From positions 48,955,162 to 49,019,161 of the forward strand of contig CM068315.1 of assembly GCA_034766995.1 (NCBI GenBank): DNA of 64,000 bases. The letters run 5' to 3'. The DNA is from Acanthacorydalis orientalis (lineage: Eukaryota > Arthropoda > Insecta > Megaloptera > Corydalidae). Shown here one piece after another: positions 1-11,710 of the stretch. The notes under the pieces were generated by a model, which made no database searches, was not told the DNA's origin, and saw only the letters and a program-made list of their open reading frames with translations. Numbering within the stretch: the stretch's first letter is position 1; every line of letters begins with the position of its first letter. A program made the translations under genes and the position numbers.

Positions 1-570
1 TACACTGCACAGTAATCCATTATTTTTAAGTTTTAAATGCTTTATTATATTTAAAATAATTGTACGGGTTTTATTTTTCACCCGAATTGATTTGAAATCA
101 TTATATAAAGATTATATATTCGCTTTACTATGTATGGTTGTACACTACATTTTCTTATTCTGAAATGTTAGAATCAGACATGACTATGGAATAATATTTT
201 TTTAAAATAATTGATTTTACTATTGTTTATGAGGAAACGATTAAGGTCTTTTTTTCATAAAAATTTAGTTACATAATGTTGTTATTTGTTGGTATTTAAT
301 TTTTAATCACTTATAATTAAATAAATACATACTAGTACATATTTACAAAGTTTAAAAATTTTCATTTTTATAATACTTAATCATTTTAGAAAGACGTACC
401 AGTGAAATGAATTGTTTGTAACAAAAACTGAACCTAGTATGTATCAGAACAAAAAAAAAACACCTTTATATTTATTTAAAATCCACACATATATTTTGTC
501 AAAGTAAACCTTTGTGGGTATAAATTTACATTCATGTAAACACATAATGCAACCATATTATATATAATGT
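1..570. other. AT-rich DNA without recognisable feature
   Basis: Stop codons are dense in all frames and there are many A and T homopolymer runs. No repeat boundary, RNA gene or transposon similarity was seen. Confidence 0.6.
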
Positions 571-574
571 ATAC

Positions 575-621
<47 letters not shown>

Positions 622-645
622 TATACATATATATATATATATACA
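571..645. repeat. (AT)n array with TAC interruptions
   Basis: Alternating AT is broken several times by 'tac', giving a compound AT/ATAC microsatellite. Both strands translate into Tyr-Ile runs, which accounts for the apparent reading frames here. Confidence 0.9.
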
Positions 646-1021
646 TAATATGTATATGTTCTAAACAAACGTGTACAAACAATTTGACGTTGTTTAAAGT
701 TCGATATATAAATGAATATTTAATGTGCAAAAATATTAAATCGATGTTTTGTGTACAGAACCACCGATTGTTACTGAAAAAACGAAACAATTCACATATG
801 TCACACCAAGCGTGCATGATATATTTATATATTAAATTCGATTGTGTGTATTATTTTAGCGAATCATCGCATGACTAATATTTTGACGTGTATGAAAAGA
901 AATAAAAAAAACATGAAAAATTGAAATTTAAATGATTTTAGACGAATCTGACATGTTGATGTTATTTGAAATATAATTCGGCGTATAAAAATAAAAATGA
1001 TAATAATGTAACAAAAAAAGC

Positions 1022-1029
1022 ATATATAT

Positions 1030-1108
<79 letters not shown>
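1022..1108. repeat. (AT)n/(ATAC)n array
   Basis: About 87 bp of alternating AT with four 'catac/tac' interruptions. Confidence 0.9.
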
Positions 1109-1271
1109 CCTTTTGTGTTATATTATTCTCAACTGAATAAAAGTACTTTGATACATGCATATAATTAGTGTTTCACATGTTCATATGAAATTGAGTTTTT
1201 TTTTTGATAATTCACTCTAATTTTGTTTAAATGAGAATGGAGTGTACTTCTTTTAACTTTATAATATATAC

Positions 1272-1464
1272 AGGTAACCCTCGTATAACGTTGGAGTAAG
1301 GTTTTCTTGAAAAATGTCCCGTTATAAAAATTTTATACGAAACTGTGACACGTTGTAGAACTAGACACCAAAATACCACTTCCTCCACTTTGTATATTTG
1401 TGATTATACATGTCAATGCGTCGCGTTCTAGGAAACCGGAGACCGCGTTAAACGAGCATTACCT
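1272..1464. mobile_element. short TIR element (MITE-like), 193 bp
   Basis: The left end reads AGGTAACCCTCGTATAACG. The reverse complement of the right end reads AGGTAATGCTCGTTTAACG, which matches at 16 of 19 positions. The inside is richer in G+C than the flanks and has no coding capacity. A second inverted CGTATAA/TTATACG pair lies near the left end. AT arrays lie within about 15 bp on both sides, so a TA target duplication cannot be separated from the microsatellite. The superfamily is unknown; a Tc1/mariner-type MITE is possible because of the TA-rich target. The inverted ends are clear, but mobility is inferred. Confidence 0.65.
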
Positions 1465-1475
1465 CTCTCTATCTT

Positions 1476-1554
1476 TATATATATATATATATATACACAT
1501 ATTCACGCATATATACATACACATTTACACACACATATATTTATATATTATATA

Positions 1555-1644
<90 letters not shown>

Positions 1645-1692
1645 TATATATATTATATATATATATATATATTATATATATATATATATATA
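1476..1692. repeat. long compound (AT)n / TTATATA array
   Basis: About 217 bp and the longest simple-repeat block in the window. It begins with AT mixed with ACAC/CATAC. It then becomes blocks of (AT)n separated by 'tta' phase changes at roughly regular spacing (about 25-30 bp), which suggests a higher-order repeat of an (AT)n-TTA unit. Confidence 0.9.
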
Positions 1693-1890
1693 AATTTATA
1701 AATACAGTACTTGTTAATACGTTAAAATTTGCTTTTAATTTGTTATTTGCCTTACAAGTAGGAGATAATCTATATATTTTATTTTGTTTCTTTTTATAAA
1801 TTGAAAATGTGAATATATTTTTGATATTAAAATGAATAGACTAATAAATGCAAGTAAATTTAAATAAGTTCTAAATTTAAGTTCAATATA

Positions 1891-1891
<1 letters not shown>

Positions 1892-1924
<33 letters not shown>
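1892..1924. repeat. (AT)n microsatellite
   Basis: Uninterrupted run of about 33 bp. Confidence 0.9.
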
Positions 1925-1926
<2 letters not shown>

Positions 1927-2531
1927 ATCAATTAAACCAAACATTCATTAGAATAACCAACTATGAGAATATAAGCTTTTCGCACACATGCATTAACTGA
2001 AGTTCAACTTGCGGTCAATTTCAACTCTCCACTGATAGAACAGTCGAACAACTTTGTTGAGATATACTTGCTTTTACCTATATGTTTATATTTTAACCTA
2101 TTCAGTTGTTTACTAATGTCTTAGGAATATTTATGTGTTTTATTTATGAATAATGTATTGAAAAAGTTTATTTTGTTGTTATGTTGTGTCGTCATGGATT
2201 GTACTGACTTACTAAGAATTATATTTTGTGGTATTTTGTTAAGTATTAAGAATGCCAATTAATTGTGATAATTCGGTTGATTTTTAATGTTCATTCTGTT
2301 ATATTTAAAAAAATAGATACGATTGTTATGTATATTTGACAATTTAATATACATTTGGTCGTAATAGAATGAACATAATATTATTTTTTCAGTATTAAAT
2401 ATTTTTTCATTTGACAATAAATTCACAGAAACTATGAAAAGTCGGTTCAGTTGATTAATAAGTAGGAGTGCATATCACTTGTCTAGTCAACTAAATTATT
2501 GATCGACTAAAATGTGTAGCGTGTACCTACT
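1925..2531. other. AT-rich spacer; end-like motif before the 2.5-kb element
   Basis: No gene was seen. Near 2506-2530 the bases GACTAAAATGTGTAGCGTGT resemble the right end of the neighbouring TIR element (ACTAAACTATTGGCTACGTA). A second, older copy may therefore abut the 2535-3502 element. Confidence 0.35.
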
Positions 2532-2534
2532 TAA

Positions 2535-3502
2535 GCCCGGTTTACACGTAGCCAGTAATTTAGTAGAGTTCAGTCGACTGGTCCAGAAATTTAGTACTCG
2601 ACCAGTCTGAACTTTTACATTTTAATAGAGTGAACTTGAATTTTCCAGTCATGAATCGATTTTAGTAAATAGAAGTCTATTCTATTTTTCAGAGGAATAG
2701 ATCTTCTTTTCAGTGGACTTGCCTATTTACTTAACCCATGTGGACAGGGCCGTATGCGTTTAATGTAGTGTAGACGTAGTAATCAACATATTGTGTAGAA
2801 GAATAAGTGAATTAATGTACTGTTTGTACATATTGAATGTACATGTTAATGTTAAATAGAAATTTTAAATACAATAATATTAAATTCAATAGAAGAACAT
2901 AATTGCCTATAACCGTAATATCTTATTATTATTTACTAAGAATCATGTAAGAAACCACCCTAGAAATATATATTCTAATTTATTTCTAATTATGATTTTC
3001 TGAAAACAGAGAACATATTTTAATTATTAAGAGCTTCCTCTAGATCAATACCTTAATCTTTTATATGCTAAATTTTAAAATTACTAACGGGAAGGAACCA
3101 AAAACTTGTATAAGCCTCTGTTCTCTGGATACAAATAATTCATTTCTATTTTGACAAGAGTGATGTGATAATAGTGATACTTGAAGAAAATAAAATGTCA
3201 AAAAATGTTGTGTTGAAATATTAATTTACACTTCTATCGCCGCGAGTCCATCATCCTGACAAGTTTAATACTTTGTTTCTTTGTATATCGTTAAAACAGA
3301 GTGGTACCAGAGTTCGAAAACAACATCATGACTCGGTACTAGACTTCAGATTACCGGCCCAACTAAACTAATGGCTGCATGTGATTGCTTGTTTGACTTG
3401 CCTTAATTTAAGAAACTCTACTAAATCACTTATCTCGTGTAAACAATGGGTTCACATGACTAAATTACTATACTAAACTATTGGCTACGTATGAACCAGG
3501 CA
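2535..3502. mobile_element. non-autonomous TIR transposon, possibly PIF/Harbinger-like
   Basis: The left end starts GCCCGGTTTACACGTAGCCA. The right end reads inward, on the other strand, TGCCTGGTTCATACGTAGCC. The ends agree at about 26 of 31 bases. TAA lies immediately outside both ends (2532-2534 and 3503-3505), consistent with a 3-bp duplication. The inside has no long reading frame. It carries extra end-like motifs, including a near copy of the right end at about 3358-3382 and a pair of AACCCAT-type motifs. A TAA/TTA duplication is typical of PIF/Harbinger, but no transposase was seen, so a hAT or other family cannot be excluded. The TIR structure is secure; the family is inferred. Confidence 0.65.
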
Positions 3503-3505
3503 TAA

Positions 3506-3668
3506 ACAAGTTGAAAAGAAAAGTCAGCATTGTCATATTATTAACATTTGAATGTGTTTTCGAATTTTAAGCGGAAATATGTCAGAGTTAAGAAACATAG
3601 AAAATAAAAAAAATATTTACAAACAAATAATTACTATCAAACTAATTATTAATCATTTCATTTATAAT

Positions 3669-3700
<32 letters not shown>

Positions 3701-4480
3701 AGTTAAATATATACAATAAAAACAATTCATCTTATTTTACAATAAGGTATTAATGTCTTATATTTAAAATTTAATAATTGGAAACTGTATTTAAATAAAA
3801 TATTATTCATAAAATATATGAACAAGATTTTCTAAACAAATATTTAATTTATAATTCAAATATAACTATTAATTTACTTACAAACTATAGAGTACAGATT
3901 TTAGAATTTCCAAAACAGAGGTTCATTCTCCTGTAACGAAAAAAAATTACAGTCAGACTTAACGATTAATTTATATTTAGACTAGTCATACTTAACGATT
4001 GAAGTATATTTCAAGAGAATATGTTTTCATAAGTGAGACCACCTTTAAAGTCTGTAGTTCTAGCAAACTATTATTAAAATACCAGACAATATAAATATTA
4101 TTAAAATACCAGACAGTTGATTTAAAGAGAGGTATTCATTTATTGCCTTTTTATTAATATTTAACAAAATGATTTAACACGAAAATATTATTTATTTATT
4201 TAATTTACACTAAAACATATTAATATTCAATACTGAAACATGTAATTTATATTACTTATTTAACACTAAAACATAATATAAAAACTTATTTACACTAAAA
4301 AATAATAACTTACACACATTTTAAAAACACATTTGTGTACAGAAGTTCAAATATAATTTTTATACTTGTTGTGCATTAAAAATTGAAAGAATAATGTATT
4401 GAAAATATATCGATTGAAATTACTATTAAAAACTAGTGAAAATAAAATGAAGTCACAATTTACTTTAATGTTAAATAAAC

Positions 4481-4484
<4 letters not shown>
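3506..4484. other. AT-rich spacer with an (AT)n run and a 27-bp tandem duplication
   Basis: Alternating AT occupies about 3673-3700. The 20-mer TATTATTAAAATACCAGACA occurs at 4069-4088 and again at 4096-4115, a 27-bp period repeated twice. Nothing else is recognisable. Confidence 0.7.

Positions 4485-4528
<44 letters not shown>
4485..4528. repeat. (AT)n microsatellite
   Basis: Perfect run of about 44 bp. Confidence 0.9.
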
Positions 4529-4532
<4 letters not shown>

Positions 4533-4826
4533 TATTAAATGAAAAGTAGTTTACGTGACCCGGAAACGAAATAAATTACGTTCTATTTAGTTCCATAAAC
4601 TACAACCAGTCAGTTTTAACACCGTGGAATGGTCGAAGAAGATTTATATATTAAAATTGACTTTATATTTTATAAATATAAAATATTGTTTTAACATTAT
4701 TTATGATAATTATTATCTATTCCTGTATTCGTATATTTTTAAAGCAGTTAATAGAGACATGGGATTTGAGAGAAACAGTATATATCAAGTTCGAAAATAG
4801 CTACAAAAATAATGTTAATGCCAATT

Positions 4827-4829
<3 letters not shown>

Positions 4830-4867
<38 letters not shown>
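4830..4867. repeat. (AT)n microsatellite
   Basis: Perfect run of about 38 bp. Confidence 0.9.
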
Positions 4868-4869
<2 letters not shown>

Positions 4870-4938
4870 AAAACAAGAATAAAATACGAGGCTTTACAAA
4901 AATGAAACTCAATAAGCTGTTTTATAGATATTCAAATA

Positions 4939-4945
<7 letters not shown>

Positions 4946-5009
<64 letters not shown>

Positions 5010-5021
5010 GACACACACATA
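4946..5021. repeat. (AT)n followed by AGAC/ACAC tract
   Basis: About 60 bp of pure AT pass into a short AGACAGACACACACA tract, so this is a compound dinucleotide repeat. Confidence 0.9.
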
Positions 5022-5283
5022 CAATATATACATGAATTGAAAGAAGCGTGGTCGAGTACTTTAAATAATAGCCAGATAACAAATAGATGGTGATCTGCAG
5101 AGTTTTATATATAATATAAGAGTATTTCGTTAGATATACATTTTCCATTTGTATAATTTGGTACACATTGGATCTTCTGTTTTTTTTAAAACATATTATG
5201 TACTGATCATATACATTTAAAATACATACTCCGTACCATGTACATATATTGGAAATGTTAACATATGTATTTTGTAGAAACAT

Positions 5284-6172
5284 AAACAGTAAATAATTAA
5301 ATTACAGTGTGGTTTGATGGTATCACATGATTAATTGGAATCGATTCAGTTATTTTAAAGGCAAATAAAATTAAAACAGAAAACAATTAATGACTGTATT
5401 TTATACATGTACACATTTGTCTTTCGCTCTCTATCTATATTTAAATATGTGTATTTTATTGGGTATATATATTAATGATTCAAACGGGGAGTATTTTTAA
5501 TTACATGAAGAAACATTCGATATTTATTTATGGAAACAATTAGAAAAATAATACTGGATAATAATCTTTCATTCATTTAAGATGGTTGTATTCTTATACA
5601 TTTTTATATTAATTGATAGAGATTAGGCGTGTTATTAAAAAAGCAAGGTACTAAATTAGTACTTTTTCGTGTATTTAAAAATAAAAAGAACCAAATGATC
5701 AAATTTTTATACATTAAATATTCATTTGATGTAACTCATCGAGTAAATGAGTTGGTCGACATCAGTCAATTTTGATATTTTAGGTCCGTAATTTTAAATA
5801 AGTTTTTATAAAGATGTGTCATATTATTACTGCATAGTAAAATGTTATTATATTAATGATAGATGTCAATTAATTTTAATCCATTCAGGAAAAAAATGTA
5901 TGCTAATCTAAACTTATTTGTTTTGAAATTTTAAAACATTAGAATCCGGTTTTGAATTACAATATTTCATAATGTATGTGTTTCAGTAATTATTTTCATA
6001 ATTTATGATATTCTGTAAAGTAGTTTTTATTTATATATACAGAAACAACATAAATAAGAGAGGCTTGGACAATTTTTTTAAAAAACATTCCATCGTGGAA
6101 CAGGAGAACCTGTTAATACACTTTATTTACTTTTACTTATATTTTATTAAAATGTAAATTAAAAGTATTGTC

Positions 6173-6178
<6 letters not shown>
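5284..6178. other. AT-rich DNA without recognisable feature
   Basis: No coding, RNA or TE signal was seen. A small hairpin (AACTCATCGAGTAAATGAGTT) lies near 5735-5756. Confidence 0.55.

Positions 6179-6218
<40 letters not shown>
6179..6218. repeat. (AT)n microsatellite
   Basis: Perfect run of about 40 bp. The next 70 bp hold two degenerate copies of an ACCCCACAAAGGAAAA-like block. Confidence 0.9.
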
Positions 6219-6221
<3 letters not shown>

Positions 6222-6515
6222 ATGGCGCACCCAATGAGGGAAAAAGGGTCCTGGTACCCCACAAAGGAAAAAAAACATTAGAAAACAAAGAAAAATCGTC
6301 TCGCAAAAATGCTCGTATATACACAGAGATTAATGTAACCAACACTGAAGTAGTTCAAGAGCTTCGTAAAAAAAGACAACCAGATTTTATTCTTTTAATA
6401 AATTTTTCACCTTAACTATAACCATAAATTAATCACCTAATTAATTTTATTGAATTTACATTAATATTTTTTTATACGTTCAACTTCTTCCCCGCAAATT
6501 AAATCCTGAGTGATC

Positions 6516-6518
<3 letters not shown>

Positions 6519-6579
<61 letters not shown>

Positions 6580-6580
6580 A
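6519..6580. repeat. (AT)n microsatellite
   Basis: About 52 bp of pure AT ending in TGTATGTATA. Confidence 0.9.
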
Positions 6581-6724
6581 TTATTTAAATGTTGTAAAAA
6601 TTATGTCAAAGAAAATTACAAAACTTATTTGGAATCTAAGAAATGATGATCTATTAAATATATTTAACATTAAAGCCTTTACATTAATTTTCCTGATTTC
6701 TCTTGTAGAACGATTTTTTAATTT

Positions 6725-6775
<51 letters not shown>

Positions 6776-6788
6776 CATGCATATATGT
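6725..6788. repeat. (CA)n-(AT)n compound repeat
   Basis: About eight CA units run directly into about 30 bp of AT, with decayed AT/ATAC units after it. Confidence 0.9.
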
Positions 6789-6964
6789 GTAGATTAAAAA
6801 ATCATATAACAAGAAGAAATCAAAAAATGTTAATTTAAATGTTTGAGAACTGCACATAATTATTTTTAGTTTAAATATATTTAATGGAAGATAATTATTC
6901 CTTAGATTATAAGCAAGTTTTGCATTTCTCTTGACATACTTTTTAAATTACTTGAGTAAAACTT

Positions 6965-7046
6965 ATATATATATATATATATAATATTTTTTAATTAAAA
7001 AAATATGTATATGTATATACAATAAACATATATATATATATATATC
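6965..7046. repeat. two short (AT)n runs
   Basis: AT runs of about 19 bp each at 6965-6983 and 7028-7046, separated by an A/T-rich linker. Confidence 0.85.
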
Positions 7047-9730
7047 CATATACAATAATTCATTTTTATAATATGACGTATAAAGAAATACACTATCAAA
7101 AAAGGTACAACATTAATACTATATAGCAGACTATATATTAAACGAATTTTTTCAGATTTCTAATATCTACACTTTTTTAATTAAATGTATCAATTACCGA
7201 AGTTTGTAAACAAAAATAAAAGTATCATAAATTTGACAAAATAATGATTTGATGAGAACGTTGTCATAACATCACATATTTTGTAACCATGCGGATAGAC
7301 AATATAGTTCTTTGTATATAGTATTTCCAATAATCTTGGAAGTAAATGATGCCATTTGTTTTTCTCTGTTTTTCCGAGTAACGTTTTCATCTTAACTTAA
7401 TTATAGCAAACGACAGTGCTGGATCTGTTCTTTATGGATAGTGTGTCGTCATAAGCTTCGTACACAAGACCGAGTCGACGAGATAACATGAATATTTGTG
7501 TGGTATAGCATGTAGGTATACGTATGCCGAGGAAGTTGTCAATTTGGAATAGAGAAAGGGGAATACAAGAGTAAACATGCAAATATCCCTATCTACGTTA
7601 CAGACTGTGACAGTCTAAATAAATGTATGTACACAAAGGATTTGTAAGTGGGAAGATAAATATTCAAACCCGATGGAAAAAATCTTACCACCATTCAACC
7701 GGATTGCATTTAATCATATTTAAGTGATTCATTTTGGTTTCAAGTTGAACATTTTAACAGAAATGTAAAAATGTTTATTCGTGTAATGTACATAGAACTG
7801 TTGAATTCTAATTATTTTTCAAAGTTAAATGTTTGATGCAACGAACGTACACGACGAACTGTAGATTTATACATCTTTTGAATATCTAAAACATGTTTAT
7901 TCTCTTGTCTATTCGATGGCAACAAGTTTAAAATACAATTTGAGTTAGAGAAGAAAAGTTTCTAAAAGAATTGCTTGCTATTTGGAAAGTCGTCGAATCG
8001 AATACTACCTTGTTATTTATTGCTGCTTGTAACAAGAATCGAAATAGTTACTTTTTTGCTGAAGACAGTAAAAATACAAACCTCGTTTTCTGCTGAGTTT
8101 AAAATTGATTCTATATTTTACACAAATTAAAATAAACTATTAATCCTTTTTTCAATTATATATTTAATTAAAAATGTTAGTTATTTATTTTACCGAAAAT
8201 TCAATAATTACAAAAAAATATTCTATACATAAAAAAATCTAAATTACAAAAGTAACTTTTTCAACTTTACTTTTATTCACATAATTAATTTTATTTAAAT
8301 ATGTTACAAATTTGTATAATTCAGAATATTTATAAAATATTTAAATTGATAAAATATAGTAAATTATATACATATATATTTATATATATATATATATATA
8401 TAAATTTTAATTATAATTTATCGAGATCAGAAAAACATATAAAAGCTCTAATCTCTAATCCGTATCTGTGTAACTGATGAAGTTTGAACAAAAATAAATA
8501 AACCAATTGTTCAATAAAAGTAAACAAACCAATTAAATTAAATTCAGTTGGGAACATATTCTTACAGATTTATCTCTTTGTCAATTTCTAAATTTCCTGA
8601 AGCGATATAATGACAAGAAAGCAAATAAAATAACGATAGAAAATACTGCAGTACTGAAATGTTATTTCGCCCGTGTTTCAAATAAACATATTTGTTTTAA
8701 TTATAATCTGATTTCATAAATATTTTCAACAATCTGCTATGCTTTATATTACATTTTCATTTTCAGAACAGCAGGGAAATTATTATAAAAATCTTGTACA
8801 TAATTATTGTATAAATAGAAAGAAATAATTAAATGTTGTTTTTAATATATAATATTGCATATATAAAAAAAAGTTTTTTTTGTAATTTTTATATCAAACG
8901 CTTATTCGTTTAGTATTTTGATGACAATTTCCGTTTCTACGGAATTTTATTTTTAAGGAGAGTTTTAATATAATTATTACGTTATTAACTATCATTTTAA
9001 TATAGTATTAAATGAGTATATCTGATAATAACGGCAATTAGAATAATGGTTTCAATCCCTTGTCCATGTTGGCACTTGCCATTTGTTATGCTGTCTAGTT
9101 AATTGAATGAACTAATTTAATTGTTTCATAAATCTGTGCGTACATATATATACATGAAAGCCTACATGTAGAAAACATCTTATTTGAACGCAATGGAATG
9201 TTAAGTGGGTTTAAGAAATATTCAGATTGTAAATTATTTAATATATATTTATATACATACATTTTACAAGAATTTCGCAGAGATATATCGCATTGTTATT
9301 TAATATTTAATTTATAAACAAACACAAACTTTATTATTAATATTAATAATTGCTCATTATCTCCATTGGAAAGTCATTTAATATAACATTATAAAGTGTT
9401 ATTTTCTTTTCGAGATTTTTTCATAATTTTAATAAATTTAATAATTTTAAACACAGAACCTGTTTTCAGTTTCTGAAAAAATAAATCACTCATTTATAAA
9501 TTCAATACATGTGTGTGGGTGTTATAATATTGCTCCAAACTTGAAATACCCCATATAAGTGAAATATAAATTTAAAAGTTGAATAATTTTTTATAATTGA
9601 TAATTTATAATTAATAAATTTCGATTGAAAATAAAATATTATTGTTTTCATCAATATTTAAAAATTAATTTGAAAAACAATAGAATTGCAGTTCATTTTC
9701 GGATCACATATTATCTTCACAATATAGAAC
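7047..9730. other. AT-rich DNA; weak G+C rise at 7380-7610; (AT)n at 8365-8402
   Basis: The 7380-7610 segment is less AT-rich than its flanks and has a 61-codon open frame on the minus strand. It matches no family I recognise and no splice pattern supports it. A short AT array lies at 8365-8402. The rest shows nothing. Confidence 0.5.
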
Positions 9731-9807
9731 TTCCTCTCTCTCTTCGTACCTATTTTTCTCTTTATGCTTAACTGTCTCTCTCTCTCTCTATATATATATA
9801 TATACAT
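9731..9807. repeat. (CT)n and (TA)n left of a mariner
   Basis: Two CT-rich stretches lead into CTCTCTCTCTATATATATAT. The (TA)n tract ends directly at the mariner end at 9808, and (TA)n resumes right of the element at about 10613-10626. Confidence 0.85.
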
Positions 9808-10612
9808 GGGTCGTTTGATTATTTTGTTAAATTTCTATGAGATGGATCCACCACTCATTTGGTAACGTCACAACTATTAAGTGTCACTTTTCAAACTAGC
9901 ATAGGTAAAATTTCAACCAGAAGCGACGATTTGTCCACATTCTAGACATGTTTGAAGTGGGCATTGTAACAGTTGCCGCAAAAATGGAGAAAAACGACCA
10001 GATCTTTTTACATCGATTAATCACCACGGATGAAACATGAAACCAGCACTGCATACCTCAGTCGAAGCAGCAATCAAAGCAGTCGACAACAACTGGTGAA
10101 AGTGCGCCGAAGAAGGCGAATACCGATTTATTGGTTGGGAAGGTGAAGGCAACTGGTTCTTTGAAATTTCCAAGGGATCATCTTGATCGACTACTTAAAG
10201 GAAGGAAAAACGATAACAGGAGTCTATTATTCAACATTATTGGATCCTTTTGAAGAAAATTTGAAACACAAAATGCCATGATTAGCGAACAAAAAAGTAT
10301 TCTTTCACCAGAATAACGCGCCGTCCCGCAAATCGCCTGTCGAAAAGGGAAAATTGCACTAATTAGGATTCGGACTGATTCCTCATCCACCCTATTGTCT
10401 GGACTTGACCCCGCGCGACTTCTTTCTCGTTCCAAACTTGAAAATTTGGCTCGGTGGGAAGAAATTCTCGTCGATCGCAGCCGTCAATGCGTATTTTGCA
10501 GATTAGCTGGGCCAAGTATATAGTACTAATGAAGCCCATGTCGAGAAATAAAATCGATTTTTTCCACAAAACGGTGTTTAAGTTGCTTTTTACCATACTT
10601 ATCAAACGACCC
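9808..10612 (+). mobile_element. mariner deletion derivative with both TIRs
   Basis: The left end begins GGGTCGTTTGAT at 9808. The reverse complement of the right end (10601-10612) is the same 12-mer, and similarity continues more weakly inward. Both ends lie in (TA)n, as expected for a TA-targeting mariner. At about 805 bp it is shorter than the ~1.3 kb of complete mariners: the DNA-binding half of the transposase is missing while the catalytic half and both ends remain. Confidence 0.85.
9985..10555 (+). pseudogene. mariner transposase, catalytic half, broken
   Basis: On the plus strand, frames with small shifts give mariner catalytic-domain similarity. The ITTDET block carries the first catalytic Asp at 10029-10031. 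It is followed by TGA at 10038, where the family has Trp. Then comes FHQNNAPS, where the second Asp is Asn (AAT at 10312-10314). The PHPPY..LDLTPRDFF block has the third Asp at about 10417. The spacing from the second to the third site is 34 residues, so the D34D geometry survives although the second residue is lost. The N-terminal helix-turn-helix region is absent. The stop, the shifts and the D-to-N change make it dead. Confidence 0.85.
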
Positions 10613-10626
10613 TAATATATATATAT

Positions 10627-11339
10627 AAAATTCGAAGATATTTTAATTTATAGAAAGTAAAATATTTGTAGTATTTTCTATAGTTATACCTTAATTTTTT
10701 TATTTATACTCTTATAAAAAGTACTGAAAAATAAAATAAATTAATAAATTATATTGATTGTACTCTCAATTCTAAGAAACGAGTACGAATTATTTTTTCC
10801 TGTAAATTCTTGTAAGTCCATTAATTATAAGAGCATTAACGTGCTCTTGTAAAAACAACTAATACTTTATAAAAAAAATGATATGGAGCATTCGATTTTT
10901 CAGAAAAATGCTTCGTTTATAAAGAATATGAAACGGAGGTAAAATATGTGTGTTGTATTTCATACAATTTATATTGTGCAAATTATGAATTTTGAACTAA
11001 TAATAACATTGATACATAAATAAAAATGTATAAATATTTCTGGGAATTAAAGTAAGTATATAAATGTACATTTCTGTCGATACCCAATGAATATAAAATT
11101 TACCAATAAAATATAAATGTGTACATGTATCACATGAAATGTGAATTAAATATGTTTTATTTATGAAACAAAAACCATAAAGCGAATAATATTCGATATT
11201 GATAATATTTTTACACTACACCTAAACTTTTCAACAGCATATTTATATATATTTTCACGTTTATATTTCTGAGAAATATAACACGTACATTTATTTTCTA
11301 CACGTACGTTTATGTGTTATATAAAAGATTTCAAATATC
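10627..11339. other. AT-rich DNA without recognisable feature
   Basis: Only A/T-rich unique sequence was seen, with no repeat ends and no reading frame of note. Confidence 0.55.
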
Positions 11340-11710
11340 GATAGACTTACGGCTGACGCAAATGGTAAGAGCTAGAACAAGCGGCATATACACACGCACG
11401 GTCGTGTCGTCGGTGAGACATATTTAACAGGTTTTCAGCGATCGTATGCACTCACTAAAGGAACCTACATCAAATACTAGCGTTAAAAAACCTTTGGGAT
11501 TACTATTCCAGGCCAGCGGACTGCGCCAGTGACAGCTTGAAGCATGTCCGTGGTGAGTGCACGAGCGTTCAGTGCCCATGTTTGGTCCTGTTTTTCGTTC
11601 CTCTTTCTGGTCTCAACACACGGAATGGCTAGTCGCCAGACTGGCTGTTGACCACCAGGTGGAATGACATTCGTTAACAGGGATACAGTCTGTTTGTATG
11701 TGATTGGTAT
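11340..11710 (+). other. G+C-elevated island with splice-like signals (possible 5' exon region)
   Basis: This is roughly half G+C by eye, in surroundings that are mostly A+T. On the plus strand TACTATTCCAG ends at 11511 and looks like a 3' splice site. ATGTCCGTG starts at 11544 and runs into GTGAGT at 11553, a strong-looking donor, so a 41-bp exon 11512-11552 is possible. Another donor-like GGTGAGA lies near 11412. Alternatively, the frame from the same ATG runs 35 codons to TGA at 11649-11651 and has a signal-peptide-like hydrophobic core (CFSFLFLV). The two readings exclude each other. It could also be a conserved regulatory element. No homology is recognised. Confidence 0.35.

Noticed and set aside
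476..1160. Open frames of 97-113 codons on both strands
   Set aside because: They are made of Tyr-Ile repeats from (AT)n arrays plus chance flanks. Neither strand shows a real composition or motif.
3290..3345. Possible tRNA B-box (AGAGTTCGAAAAC)
   Set aside because: No matching A-box, acceptor stem or anticodon arm could be drawn around it.
4939..5283. 114-codon minus-strand frame
   Set aside because: Its end is a translated (AT)n tract and the rest has no recognisable domain or splice context.
10178..10605. Minus-strand frames of 80-85 codons across the 9.8-kb mariner
   Set aside because: They are the antisense of the plus-strand mariner transposase remnant.
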